DNA of 64,000 nt from Clostridiales bacterium (GTDB taxonomy: Bacteria; Bacillota; Clostridia; Oscillospirales; Acutalibacteraceae): contig DUNN01000012.1 of the NCBI GenBank assembly GCA_012839345.1, positions 101,327 to 165,326 of the forward strand. Reading direction: 5' to 3'. The translations under genes and the position numbers were made by a program. Position 1 is the first letter of the stretch; each line of letters begins with the position of its first letter. Shown here piece by piece: positions 51,679 to 59,661 of the stretch. The notes below the pieces were generated by a model. The model was not told where the DNA came from. It worked only from the letters and a program-made list of their open reading frames with translations, and did not search any database.

Positions 51679-54366
51679 TCATCCCTTCCCAAGCCGTTCT
51701 TTCACCGAGGTGACCACAATTTTTCCGCTGCGCTGGATGGCGTTGGCCGCAATTTTAAAGGGAAGTTTTTCATATGTATCGGGAACGGAATGATAGCGGC
51801 GTTCCAAGCGGATTGCATCAAACCGGCACTTCGTCGTACACATTCCGCACCCCACGCACATGTAGCTATCTACCTGAACCGCGCCGCAGCCAAGGCAGCG
51901 CTCGGTTTCCTTTTTCAGCTGTTCTTCCGTAAAGGTAAGCCGATCATCCGCAAAGCGGTCTTTTTTCGCTGAGGAATGGCTGGCTTTCTGACGGGGCGTG
52001 TTGTCAAAGCTGAGGAGCGGTACGGCAAGATTAGACTTGTCAAAAGCGTGATAATTCCGCCGGTCACGGCCCAGGGTCAGCGTCTGGCCGGGCTGTACAA
52101 AGCGGTGAATCGAAATCGCGCCCTCTTTTCCAGCGGCAATGGCGTGAATGGCAAATTTAGGTCCGGTAAAGCAGTCGCCGCCCACAAAAACATCCGGTTC
52201 GTCCGTCTGGAGAGTCAGGCTGTCGGCCTTTGCTGTGCCGCCCCGATTCAGCTGCACCCGGCTTCCTTCCAGTAAGCTTCCCCATTGAATGGACTGCCCG
52301 ATGGACAGCAGCACGGTGTCCGCCGGAACAATCTTGGTGTCCTGCTCATCGTATTTCGGAGCAAAGCGATGCTCTCCGTCAAACACGGAAACGCAGTGCT
52401 TAAACTCTACACCGGTGACTTTTCCGTTCTCCGTAAGAATCCGTTTTGGCCCCCAGCCGTTGTGGAATGCAACGGAATCCCGCTCCGCTTCTTCAATCTC
52501 TTCATCAAGCGCAGGCATTTCCTCCCGGCTTTCCAGGCAGTACAGAGCAACGGACTCTGCGTCTTCCCGCACCGCAGTGCGCGCAACGTCGATGGCTACG
52601 TTGCCGCCGCCGATGACGACGACTTTTCCCGAAAGCTTTACGGCGTGCCCAAGGTTGACTTCACGCAGAAAATCGACACCGGAAATAACGCCCTGCGCGT
52701 CCTCCCCGTCGATTCCAAGTCTGCGTCCGCCCTGCGCACCGATGGCAAGATAGAACGCTTCGTAGCCTTGGCGGCGCAGTTCGTCCAGGGTAACGTCCCG
52801 GCCAACTTCAAGTCCGGTTTTAAACTCAACGCCCATTTGGCGCAGCACATCAATCTCGGCGTTTAACACATCCTTTTCAAGCCGGAAAGAAGGAATGCCC
52901 AGCGCGAGCATTCCGCCTAATTTTTCCTGTTTTTCAAATACCGTCACATGATACCCGTCAATCGCAAGGTAGTAGGCACAGGAAAGCCCAGCCGGGCCGG
53001 CTCCTACAATCGCGACCTTGTTGCCCAGATGGTAACGCATGGGCGGAATATACCGTACGGCGCTGTCTAATTCCCGGTCTGCGATAAACTTTTTAATTTC
53101 GTCGATGGCAATCGGCTCGTCAATATCGCCTCTGGTGCACTCACTTTCGCAGCCGTGCGGGCAAATGCGGCCGCAGACAGCAGGAAACGGGTTCTCCTTT
53201 TTAATCAGCTCCAGCGCTTCGCGATAGCGGCCCTGCGCCGCCAGCTTGATGTATCCCTGAACGGCAATGTGCGCTGGACAGGCGGTCTTGCAAGGAGACG
53301 TACCCTCTTCAGCGACATCCTCCCGGTTCTCACGGTAGTCTTTGTTCCAGTCCTTTTCGCGCCACACATGGTCCCGCGCGGTACGTTCTGCGCGCACCGG
53401 GAGAGGTTCCCTGGCGCAAAGCCGCCGCCCCAGTTTCAGCGCATTCGTCGGGCAGTTCTCAACGCATTGGCCGCAGGCCACGCACTTTTCCGCATCCACC
53501 ACGGCACTGAAGTTGGAACGGATGGCATCCGGGGTTTTAAAAAGCGTTGCGATTCGCATGGAAAAGCAGGCGCAGCCGCAGCAGTTGCAGATTGCCGCAG
53601 ATTCTCCCAGACCGTCTGTGTGGGGCATTTCATGCATTAGGCCATTGTCCTCGGCAAATTTTAAAATCTGCTCAACTTCCTCGCGGCTGACCTGCCGCCC
53701 GCGGCCGGTACGTATGTAATACTCCGCTCCGGTTCCCATTTGAATGCAGATCTCCTTTTCCAGATGACCGCAGCCCTCATTCAGCACCCGGCGGGACTGG
53801 CGGCAGGAGCAGTCCGACACGCTGAAGGTGTCATATTTGTCAAGATAGTAGGAAAGGCGTTCCCAAGGTTGGGTTTCCGGGAGATCTTTCACTGCGCTTT
53901 CCACCGGGATAACGCGCATCATGGCAAGTCCTTCTGGGAAAAGGGCCGCCATTGGGGCAAGCCGCCTGCGGGTGTATTCCTCAAATGCTTTGCCGATTTC
54001 GGGATGAGCCGCCAGCTGCTCGCGGTTATTCACCATCATTTCAAGCATACCGGGCGCAAAAATATTCACAAAGTAGCGGTCCCTGCCGTCCTCTTTGTCC
54101 GTCCAGACCTTGCAAACGCCGGTTTCCGTCAGCTTCGCCAGCAGTGCAAGGGTCTCCTCGCGGGATTTGCCGCACTTCTCCACGATATATTCGAGCGTAC
54201 GCGGCTGCCGCAGCCCGATTGCGAGCGCAACATCGGCCATGTCATCCGTAACAACGGCGTTCAGGGCATAATACTCGGGAGCGTTCTCGTCAATCTTATT
54301 CATCATGCCGGCAACGCCGCCCACCATTTTCGCCAGTTTCACAATTTTCGGCCTTAGTTCTGCCAT
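51679..54366 (-). CDS. Fused multi-cluster Fe-S / FAD-NAD(P) oxidoreductase (GltD-like)
   Basis: This 895-residue soluble protein is built of several modules. Residues about 1-310 have a winged-helix-like front, then Cys motifs SDCSCRQ...GC...C (186-207), CNCCGCAC (260-267) and a [4Fe-4S] motif CVACGQCVENCP (295-306). Residues about 355-430 are a GltD/NfnB-type double-cluster domain (CKTACPAHI, CGRICPHGCESEC). FAD binding follows (IVGAGPAG at 453-460), then a second Rossmann motif VVIGGGNVAIDVAR (583-596) and GGDCFTGPKFAIHAIAAG. The C-terminal 8Fe ferredoxin-like part is CLGCGA and CVGCGMCTTKC (824-847). It could move electrons from NAD(P)H via FAD to several clusters. The real acceptor is unknown. 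It lies between hypB and hypA. ATG 54366 was chosen over an upstream TTG. Confidence 0.88.
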   Translation of the reverse strand: MAELRPKIVKLAKMVGGVAGMMNKIDENAPEYYALNAVVTDDMADVALAIGLRQPRTLEYIVEKCGKSREETLALLAKLTETGVCKVWTDKEDGRDRYFVNIFAPGMLEMMVNNREQLAAHPEIGKAFEEYTRRRLAPMAALFPEGLAMMRVIPVESAVKDLPETQPWERLSYYLDKYDTFSVSDCSCRQSRRVLNEGCGHLEKEICIQMGTGAEYYIRTGRGRQVSREEVEQILKFAEDNGLMHEMPHTDGLGESAAICNCCGCACFSMRIATLFKTPDAIRSNFSAVVDAEKCVACGQCVENCPTNALKLGRRLCAREPLPVRAERTARDHVWREKDWNKDYRENREDVAEEGTSPCKTACPAHIAVQGYIKLAAQGRYREALELIKKENPFPAVCGRICPHGCESECTRGDIDEPIAIDEIKKFIADRELDSAVRYIPPMRYHLGNKVAIVGAGPAGLSCAYYLAIDGYHVTVFEKQEKLGGMLALGIPSFRLEKDVLNAEIDVLRQMGVEFKTGLEVGRDVTLDELRRQGYEAFYLAIGAQGGRRLGIDGEDAQGVISGVDFLREVNLGHAVKLSGKVVVIGGGNVAIDVARTAVREDAESVALYCLESREEMPALDEEIEEAERDSVAFHNGWGPKRILTENGKVTGVEFKHCVSVFDGEHRFAPKYDEQDTKIVPADTVLLSIGQSIQWGSLLEGSRVQLNRGGTAKADSLTLQTDEPDVFVGGDCFTGPKFAIHAIAAGKEGAISIHRFVQPGQTLTLGRDRRNYHAFDKSNLAVPLLSFDNTPRQKASHSSAKKDRFADDRLTFTEEQLKKETERCLGCGAVQVDSYMCVGCGMCTTKCRFDAIRLERRYHSVPDTYEKLPFKIAANAIQRSGKIVVTSVKERLGKG

Positions 54367-54406
54367 GTTATCGCTTTCCTTCCCTCCAATAGTTTTCAAA
54401 ACCGGT

Positions 54407-55078
54407 TTACGGTTTTTGCCATGCGGTTACCTCATTGCAAAGCCAGTCGGTCCACGCATCGATTCCCTCACCCGTGCGCGCACAGACCGGGATGATTTTC
54501 GCCGCGGGATTGCGCGTCCGGATGTTGGCGGCGCAGCGTTCCATGTCGAAATCAAAATACGGAAGAACATCGATTTTATTAATCAGGACCACGTCACACA
54601 CGGAAAAAATCAGCGGGTATTTGAGCGGCTTGTCGTCGCCCTCCGGTACGGAGAGTATCATCGCCTTTTTGACCGCGCCGGTATCGAATTCCGCCGGGCA
54701 CACAAGATTGCCGACGTTTTCCAGAATGGCCAGCTCCACGTCATTGGTTCCAAGCGCCTCCAGCCCCTGCCGGGTCATTTCCGCGTCAAGGTGGCACATG
54801 CCGCCTGTATGCAGCTGAATGACCTTCGCGCCAAAGCCTTCAATCGTTCTCGCATCTACGTCCGAATCAATATCCGCTTCCATTATGCCAATTTTCAGCT
54901 TTCCGTTCAGGGATTCAATGGTGCGGGAAAGCAGCGTCGTTTTTCCTGCGCCCGGGCTGGACATCAGGTTCAGCAGAAAGACCCCTTGTGTTTTCAGTTC
55001 CTGCCTGAGCTGCTCCGCTCGTCGGTCATTGTCCGCGAAAACGCTCTGCTGGACCTGAAGCACTTTAAATCCGTTCAT
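54407..55078 (-). CDS. hypB: Nickel-inserting GTPase HypB
   Basis: This 223-residue G3E/SIMIBI GTPase delivers Ni together with HypA. The P-loop is MSSPGAGKTTLL (39-50), switch residues are in EADIDSDVDA, the metal site is Cys95-His96 in GGMCHLDAE with Cys127 in NVGNLVCP, and the guanine-specificity motif is NKID (167-170). There is no N-terminal His-rich nickel store and no CxxCGC motif. I chose ATG at 55078; its ribosome site is weak, and the frame extends to 55147 from a TTG without family similarity. First gene of the hypB-oxidoreductase-hypA-membrane protein operon, divergent from a GntR regulator. Confidence 0.93.
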   Translation of the reverse strand: MNGFKVLQVQQSVFADNDRRAEQLRQELKTQGVFLLNLMSSPGAGKTTLLSRTIESLNGKLKIGIMEADIDSDVDARTIEGFGAKVIQLHTGGMCHLDAEMTRQGLEALGTNDVELAILENVGNLVCPAEFDTGAVKKAMILSVPEGDDKPLKYPLIFSVCDVVLINKIDVLPYFDFDMERCAANIRTRNPAAKIIPVCARTGEGIDAWTDWLCNEVTAWQKP

Positions 55079-55320
55079 AGTTTCTTGTTCACGCTCCCAT
55101 CTTGTGAAGAATTCGTTTTGGTATGCCCGGAACTGTGGACAGGCCAAATAATTTTTATTGCTTTACATTTGTTGACAACATTATAACAAGTACACATAAT
55201 ATCGCAATAATCTCAGCTAAAAATTATGCTTATACACAAAAACCAACTCTTGATTTCAGTAAAGCTGTATGGTAAAATATGTCTGGTTTTGGTCATACCA
55301 CAGCCAAAGGGGACGTTTCC

Positions 55321-56022
55321 ATGGAATTCAAAAAGCTTAGTGCTCCCAGCTTAAAGGAACTCTTTGTTCGCCAGATTCGTGAAAACATTCTGTCCGGGCA
55401 GCTTTCGATTGGCACACAGCTTCCGACGGAACGGGAAATTGCACAGCAAATGCAGGTAAGCCGCACCGTGGTTAACAGCGGCCTTACGGAACTGGAACGG
55501 CAGGGCTTTCTTGAAATACGCCCGCGGCAAGGCGTTTTTGTGGCTGATTATGGTCGTAACGGCAACATCAGCACGCTGAATGCCATTATGGAATATCACA
55601 GTGAAACGCTTGGCCGCGATGAAATCCGCTCCATTTTAGAGGTTCGCAGGGCACTCGAACACTTGGCCACGGATGCCGCCATAGAAGCGGCTACCGACGA
55701 GGACATGGACCGTCTTCAGCAACTTGTGGCAAATGTGGAAACGGCCGGCTCGGTGGATGAAACCATCGAGGCCGCTTTTGCTTTCCACCATGAACTAGCC
55801 GTTGTGGGTAACAACAGCATTCTGCCACTCATCTACGTCTCATTTAAACCCGTTGTCACCCAGCTCTGGCTGCGGTTTTGCCGGCGCTTTGGAACGGACG
55901 CCCTTTCCGACAACACGCGTTCCCTCGCGGACTGCGTCTTTGCGCGCGACCGGGAAGCTGCCCGGCGCTGCACGGACGAGCATCTTGATAGCGCCATCCA
56001 CGGATGCCAACAGATTTACTAA
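55321..56022 (+). CDS. GntR/FadR-family regulator divergent from the hypB operon
   Basis: This is a 233-residue regulator. The N-terminal winged helix (about 8-75) reads LKELFVRQIRENILSGQLSIGTQLPTEREIAQQMQVSRTVVNSGLTELERQGFLEIRPRQGVFV. The C-terminal FCD domain (about 95-225) includes IRSILEVRRALEHLATDAA and FAFHHELAVVGNN with metal-ligand-like His residues. FCD proteins usually bind carboxylates such as lactate, glycolate or fumarate. ATG at 55321 was chosen for AGGGG about 8 bases upstream; an earlier ATG at 55279 is possible. Its position suggests control of the hyp/oxidoreductase operon, so the inducer may be the real substrate clue. Confidence 0.9.
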   Translation: MEFKKLSAPSLKELFVRQIRENILSGQLSIGTQLPTEREIAQQMQVSRTVVNSGLTELERQGFLEIRPRQGVFVADYGRNGNISTLNAIMEYHSETLGRDEIRSILEVRRALEHLATDAAIEAATDEDMDRLQQLVANVETAGSVDETIEAAFAFHHELAVVGNNSILPLIYVSFKPVVTQLWLRFCRRFGTDALSDNTRSLADCVFARDREAARRCTDEHLDSAIHGCQQIY

Positions 56023-56033
56023 GGAACTCATTA

Positions 56034-56094
56034 TTCCAAGAAATCCATAGATACCAAGGAATCATTGTTCCATGGGATCATCGGTTTCTTGGAA
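56034..56094. repeat. Extended imperfect hairpin after the GntR gene
   Basis: Outer arms TTCCAAGAAA (56034-56043) and TTTCTTGGAA (56085-56094) are perfect. Inside, GATACCAAGGAA (56050-56061) pairs with TTCCATGGGATC (56068-56079) at 10 of 12 positions around a 6-base loop. It begins 11 bases after the stop codon and lacks a U-tract. Further GGAACAATTC and GGAATC repeats follow. Its nature (3' UTR element, operator or remnant repeat) is unknown. Confidence 0.55.
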
Positions 56095-56232
56095 TCACAG
56101 GGAACAATTCAAAGTCGTAAAATGACCGGTCTTCACGGCTTATGAATTGTTTTATCCGTGGTTCCCTAGGGCAGCCGCGATTTGGTTTTCCGTATGGCGG
56201 CGGAATCAGTGGAACCGGGAAAACCCAAAAAC

Positions 56233-56300
56233 ATAGAAAGCCGGGGATTCCCCTGCTCTCTCTAGAAAGAGAGGCGGGAATCCCCGGCTTTCTATCTTTT
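56233..56300 (+). terminator. Very strong bidirectional terminator
   Basis: A perfect 20-bp stem (56233-56252 with 56276-56295) has an inner CTCTCT/AGAGAG extension. It ends in CTTTTTATCC on the plus strand and GTTTTTGGG on the minus strand. It separates the GntR gene from the convergent HAD gene. The gap from 56023 to 56361 otherwise holds only the hairpin at 56034. Confidence 0.9.
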
Positions 56301-56361
56301 TATCCTTAAACTGCACCTCGGCGCCGGCGTTTTCATGCCGCGCGGAACTTTTCCAAGTCCA

Positions 56362-56961
56362 TTAGAGGATGTGGTTTGCCTGAAGGTACTTGAGCAATTC
56401 CTCCGCCCCCTGAAACCGGTGGCCATGAAACCCTGCTTTTTCCGAACCATCAATATTCGTCTGCAGGTCATCAATAAACAGGCACTCGTCCGGAACCAGG
56501 TGGTACCGTTCGCACAGGCATTGGAAAATGGCAGGGTCCGGCTTGAGAAGCTTTTCCTTTGCCGAAACAAGAAACCCGTCAAAGTACCGGAACATTTCGA
56601 CCTTGTTCTGATATTGGAAAAAACGCAGGCTGGTATTAGACAGCAAATAGATGGCGTAGCCGTTCTGCTTTAGGGCTTTGATGATTTCCGGCATCCCGCA
56701 CATCGGCGTCAAATCAGAATGCCAGTTGTCCATCGCCTTTTGCACAGATGCGGCATATTGGGGAATTCTGGCGCTTACCTGCCGTACGGCGTCCTCCTCC
56801 GTGATGGTGCCCTCGTCGAGCTGCCGCCACTCTTCCCCCTGGAACAGTTCCTTCAGAACGGCGGCCGCAGCCGCCTCATCCGATGTAATCGTCTTCATGT
56901 ACTCCTGCGGAGTGTATGCCAGCAAAACGTTTCCCATATCGAATACTATATTTTTTATCAT
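56362..56961 (-). CDS. HAD-superfamily phosphatase (YihX-like, subfamily IA)
   Basis: This 199-residue hydrolase has the nucleophile motif IVFDMGNVLL (Asp8; the second motif position is Gly, as in YihX and epoxide-hydrolase-like members). Motif II Ser is in YLLSNTS, the Lys in KLLKPDPAIFQ, and the acidic motif is LFIDDLQTNI. The cap is a small helical insertion. YihX-type enzymes release sugar from sugar phosphates, but substrates vary widely. It lies 16 bases downstream of the YesN-like response regulator and probably shares its transcript. A sugar-phosphate link to the nearby importer is an attractive but unproved idea. Confidence 0.88.
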   Translation of the reverse strand: MIKNIVFDMGNVLLAYTPQEYMKTITSDEAAAAAVLKELFQGEEWRQLDEGTITEEDAVRQVSARIPQYAASVQKAMDNWHSDLTPMCGMPEIIKALKQNGYAIYLLSNTSLRFFQYQNKVEMFRYFDGFLVSAKEKLLKPDPAIFQCLCERYHLVPDECLFIDDLQTNIDGSEKAGFHGHRFQGAEELLKYLQANHIL

Positions 56962-56977
56962 GATTCCAACAGCCTTT

Positions 56978-57766
56978 CTAATCCAGTTTCTCCCGGAATT
57001 CTTTTGGTGTAACGCCTACCAGCTTTTTGAAAATCAAACTGAAGTAACGCTGATCCTTATATCCCACCTGATTGGCTACCTCGTAAATTTTCTCCTTTGG
57101 TCTTTTCAGAAGTTCGCAAGCTTTCTTAATCCGATAATAGGTCAAATAATCGCCGAACGTCTGCCCGACCTCGTTTTTAAACAGGCGGCTTAAATAACTT
57201 TCGCTGATGAAAAGACTGTCCGCCACGCTTTTCACGCTGATATCCTTCTGGTAGTTTAAGCTGATATGCTTTACCGCAAGCGCAACATAGTTGTTGTCTT
57301 TCTTTCCGTCCAGCAGGTACTCTTTAAATAACATAATGCGGCTGTCCGACATATCGTTCATTTTATTCTCTATTTTGTCGATACGCTGCTTATCACGCAC
57401 CGCTTGGCACGTGTTTTTCAGCGCCGCATCCAGATCGTCGTCATCTATTGGTTTAATCAAATAATCACGGACCCCAAGTTTCACCGCCTGTCGGGCGTAC
57501 TCAAATTCGCTGTAACCGGAGATAATCACGAACTCCGGCTTAATACCGTTCGACTTAACCTGCTCAATCATACGAATTCCGTCCAGGCCCGGCATACGAA
57601 CGTCGGTAATAACAATATCGGGCCGGATGCGGCTGATTTCGCGGATCCCTTCCATGCCGTTAGAAGCTTCCCCCACAACTTCACAGCCATACTTCTGCCA
57701 ATCCGTGGTCAAAATTAAGCCTTTCTTAACCAGAATCTCATCTTCAACGACTACTACTCGAATCAT
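56978..57766 (-). CDS. YesN-type response regulator with AraC DNA-binding domain
   Basis: This 262-residue protein has an N-terminal receiver domain (about 1-122: acidic pocket VVVEDE, phospho-acceptor Asp in IVITDVRMPG, Lys in DYLIKPID). A short linker leads to a C-terminal AraC-type double helix-turn-helix (about 160-262: ISVKSVADSLFISESYLSRLFKNEVG, then IYEVANQVGYKDQRYFSLIFKKLVGVTPKEFR). It overlaps the upstream sensor kinase gene by 23 bases. Such pairs usually control the adjacent sugar or solute ABC transporter, here encoded just upstream. Confidence 0.94.
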   Translation of the reverse strand: MIRVVVVEDEILVKKGLILTTDWQKYGCEVVGEASNGMEGIREISRIRPDIVITDVRMPGLDGIRMIEQVKSNGIKPEFVIISGYSEFEYARQAVKLGVRDYLIKPIDDDDLDAALKNTCQAVRDKQRIDKIENKMNDMSDSRIMLFKEYLLDGKKDNNYVALAVKHISLNYQKDISVKSVADSLFISESYLSRLFKNEVGQTFGDYLTYYRIKKACELLKRPKEKIYEVANQVGYKDQRYFSLIFKKLVGVTPKEFREKLD

Positions 57767-59546
57767 TTTCGGAACCCCCTACAGTTTCATTTCCAAGTGG
57801 TAAAGTTGAAAAAGGCATTGTAATCCGTGTGATGGTGCCAACATTCTCCTGGCTTTGAATATCCAGTCCGTAATCTTCGCCGTAGTACAGCTTGATCCGC
57901 TTATCTACGTTTGCAATGCCAATGCTGTCACTGTCGAGCGATTTTGCGTGAGCGGACTGCATAATCTGGTTCAGCTTTTCTTCGCTGATTCCCACGCCGT
58001 TGTCTTCTACCTCGAAAATAATTTGGTTTTCCTCGTGCCAGCCGCGAATGGCCAAATGCGCCTTCCCAATTTTGTCCTCAATTCCGTGGATAATCGCATT
58101 TTCCACAATCGGCTGAATAATGAACTTCGGGACATAACAGTCCATAATGTCGTCATGGACCTGAATGGAAACATCGAACTTGTCGTCATATCGTATCTTT
58201 TGAATGGACAGGTAGCTTCCAACCAGTCCGATTTCCTCCGAAATCTGGACGGATTCTTTCTGATTTCGGATGCTGTATTTTAAAAGCTTTCCAAGCTGGG
58301 AAACAATCAGCACAATGTCGTCCACGCCGTTCAGTTTGGCAAGCCACTTGATGGAATCCAGTGTATTGTAAAGAAAATGAGGATTAATTTGGGAATACAG
58401 CGATTTCAGCTCTGCCAGGCGCAGCCGGTTCTGCTTTTCCAGATTCGTGGTAAACAGTTCGTTCAGGCGGTCGAGCATGGCATTTAAGCTCCGTCCAATA
58501 TAGCCGAACTCATCGTCGTTATGTACATCAACACGCGCATCGGTGTCGCCGTTCTGAACCTTGTTCATCGTGTGGACAATCGTGTTCAAGGGTTTGGTCA
58601 GGCGGCGCACAAGCATAGGGGAAATCAGCACACACAAGATAATGGAACCCAGCGCAACCGCAATGGCGGTTTCCATAATGTAGTTGCTGTTGATGACCAC
58701 CAGCTCAACCGGAACCGAGGAGATAACCCGAATCGGATAGTCACCCGCCGTTACGTCCCACGAGAGAATCTGTTTCGGTTTTTCCAAATAAATGTGTCTA
58801 TTTTCCCCTGCCTGAAGCATTTGGTTGCGCAAATCCGTATTCAGAAAGCTTACGTTCTGGCTGCTGAATATTTCATCGTATAAAAAGTAGTTGTTTTCAT
58901 CCACCACCGCATAGCGGACCGGAAGCGATACATTCACCGTGTCCAGCGCGGTTTGGAATACATCCGACGGAATATCGATAATAGCGTACGCAATCACCTT
59001 ACCGTCCTTCATAATACTGTTTGCCACTGCCATGCAATAGCTTTTTCCGCTTTTCGAAATATAATGATTCGAATAAGTGACCGTGCCGGGGGATGCATTC
59101 AGTTTGCGGAACACACCCCAATCGCTGTGGTTCCGAATATTATAAACATCCGGTATGTCGGAGGTGGACAGCTGAAATGACCCATCCGCCTTAATCAGAT
59201 GCATCGCCACTTTGGTCGACTTGCCCGCCAGCAGAATGTACATCTTCTGGTAGATACTCGTTCGGTTTGCCTGGGTAATGGTCGAGCTGCTTACTTGATT
59301 GATCATGTCATCATCCGTACAGAAATAAGAAAGCGCCGACCGGTACTCCCCAATGACCCGATCCAGACTCACTGTTGCATTATGAACGGTTTTATACGAC
59401 TGATCCTCCACGTTCCGCATAGAAACATTCGACGAAATGGTGTAAGTAAGCGTACCCAACACCACAACGGGAACAATGCTGATGACCGCAAAGCAAATAA
59501 AAAGCCGAGAGAAAAAACTGATTTTTCCCTTTCTTTCCGAGCGCAT
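57744..59546 (-). CDS. YesM-type sensor histidine kinase
   Basis: This 600-residue membrane kinase has helix 1 at about 12-34, an extracellular Cache-like sensor domain of about 260 residues, and helix 2 at about 290-314. HAMP (about 316-370: VRRLTKPLNTIVHTMNKVQNGD) is followed by the HisKA_7TM/YesM phosphorylation site (SQINPHFLYNTLDSIKWL) and HATPase (NAIIHGIEDKIGK, EVEDNGVGIS). It should detect an external solute and phosphorylate the overlapping response regulator. ATG at 59546 (MRSERKGK) has a GGGTGAAG site; a GTG 12 bases further up is an alternative. It follows the ABC permease by 115 bases, including an imperfect GC-rich hairpin (about 59616-59652). Confidence 0.93.
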   Translation of the reverse strand: MRSERKGKISFFSRLFICFAVISIVPVVVLGTLTYTISSNVSMRNVEDQSYKTVHNATVSLDRVIGEYRSALSYFCTDDDMINQVSSSTITQANRTSIYQKMYILLAGKSTKVAMHLIKADGSFQLSTSDIPDVYNIRNHSDWGVFRKLNASPGTVTYSNHYISKSGKSYCMAVANSIMKDGKVIAYAIIDIPSDVFQTALDTVNVSLPVRYAVVDENNYFLYDEIFSSQNVSFLNTDLRNQMLQAGENRHIYLEKPKQILSWDVTAGDYPIRVISSVPVELVVINSNYIMETAIAVALGSIILCVLISPMLVRRLTKPLNTIVHTMNKVQNGDTDARVDVHNDDEFGYIGRSLNAMLDRLNELFTTNLEKQNRLRLAELKSLYSQINPHFLYNTLDSIKWLAKLNGVDDIVLIVSQLGKLLKYSIRNQKESVQISEEIGLVGSYLSIQKIRYDDKFDVSIQVHDDIMDCYVPKFIIQPIVENAIIHGIEDKIGKAHLAIRGWHEENQIIFEVEDNGVGISEEKLNQIMQSAHAKSLDSDSIGIANVDKRIKLYYGEDYGLDIQSQENVGTITRITMPFSTLPLGNETVGGSENDSSSSR

Positions 59547-59661
59547 ATCTTCACCCACTTAAAATTCATCAGCTCCATTATACAACGAGTCCGTGAATTT
59601 CAGGATTCCTCAACAGAAGCAAGGGGGGCGACTTGCTGTTCGCTCCCCTGCTCGAATGAAA

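Noticed and set aside
50247..55147. [NiFe]-hydrogenase operon
   Set aside because: Only HypA and HypB are present. There are no large or small hydrogenase subunits and no HypC, D, E or F, so calling it a hydrogenase operon is not supported.
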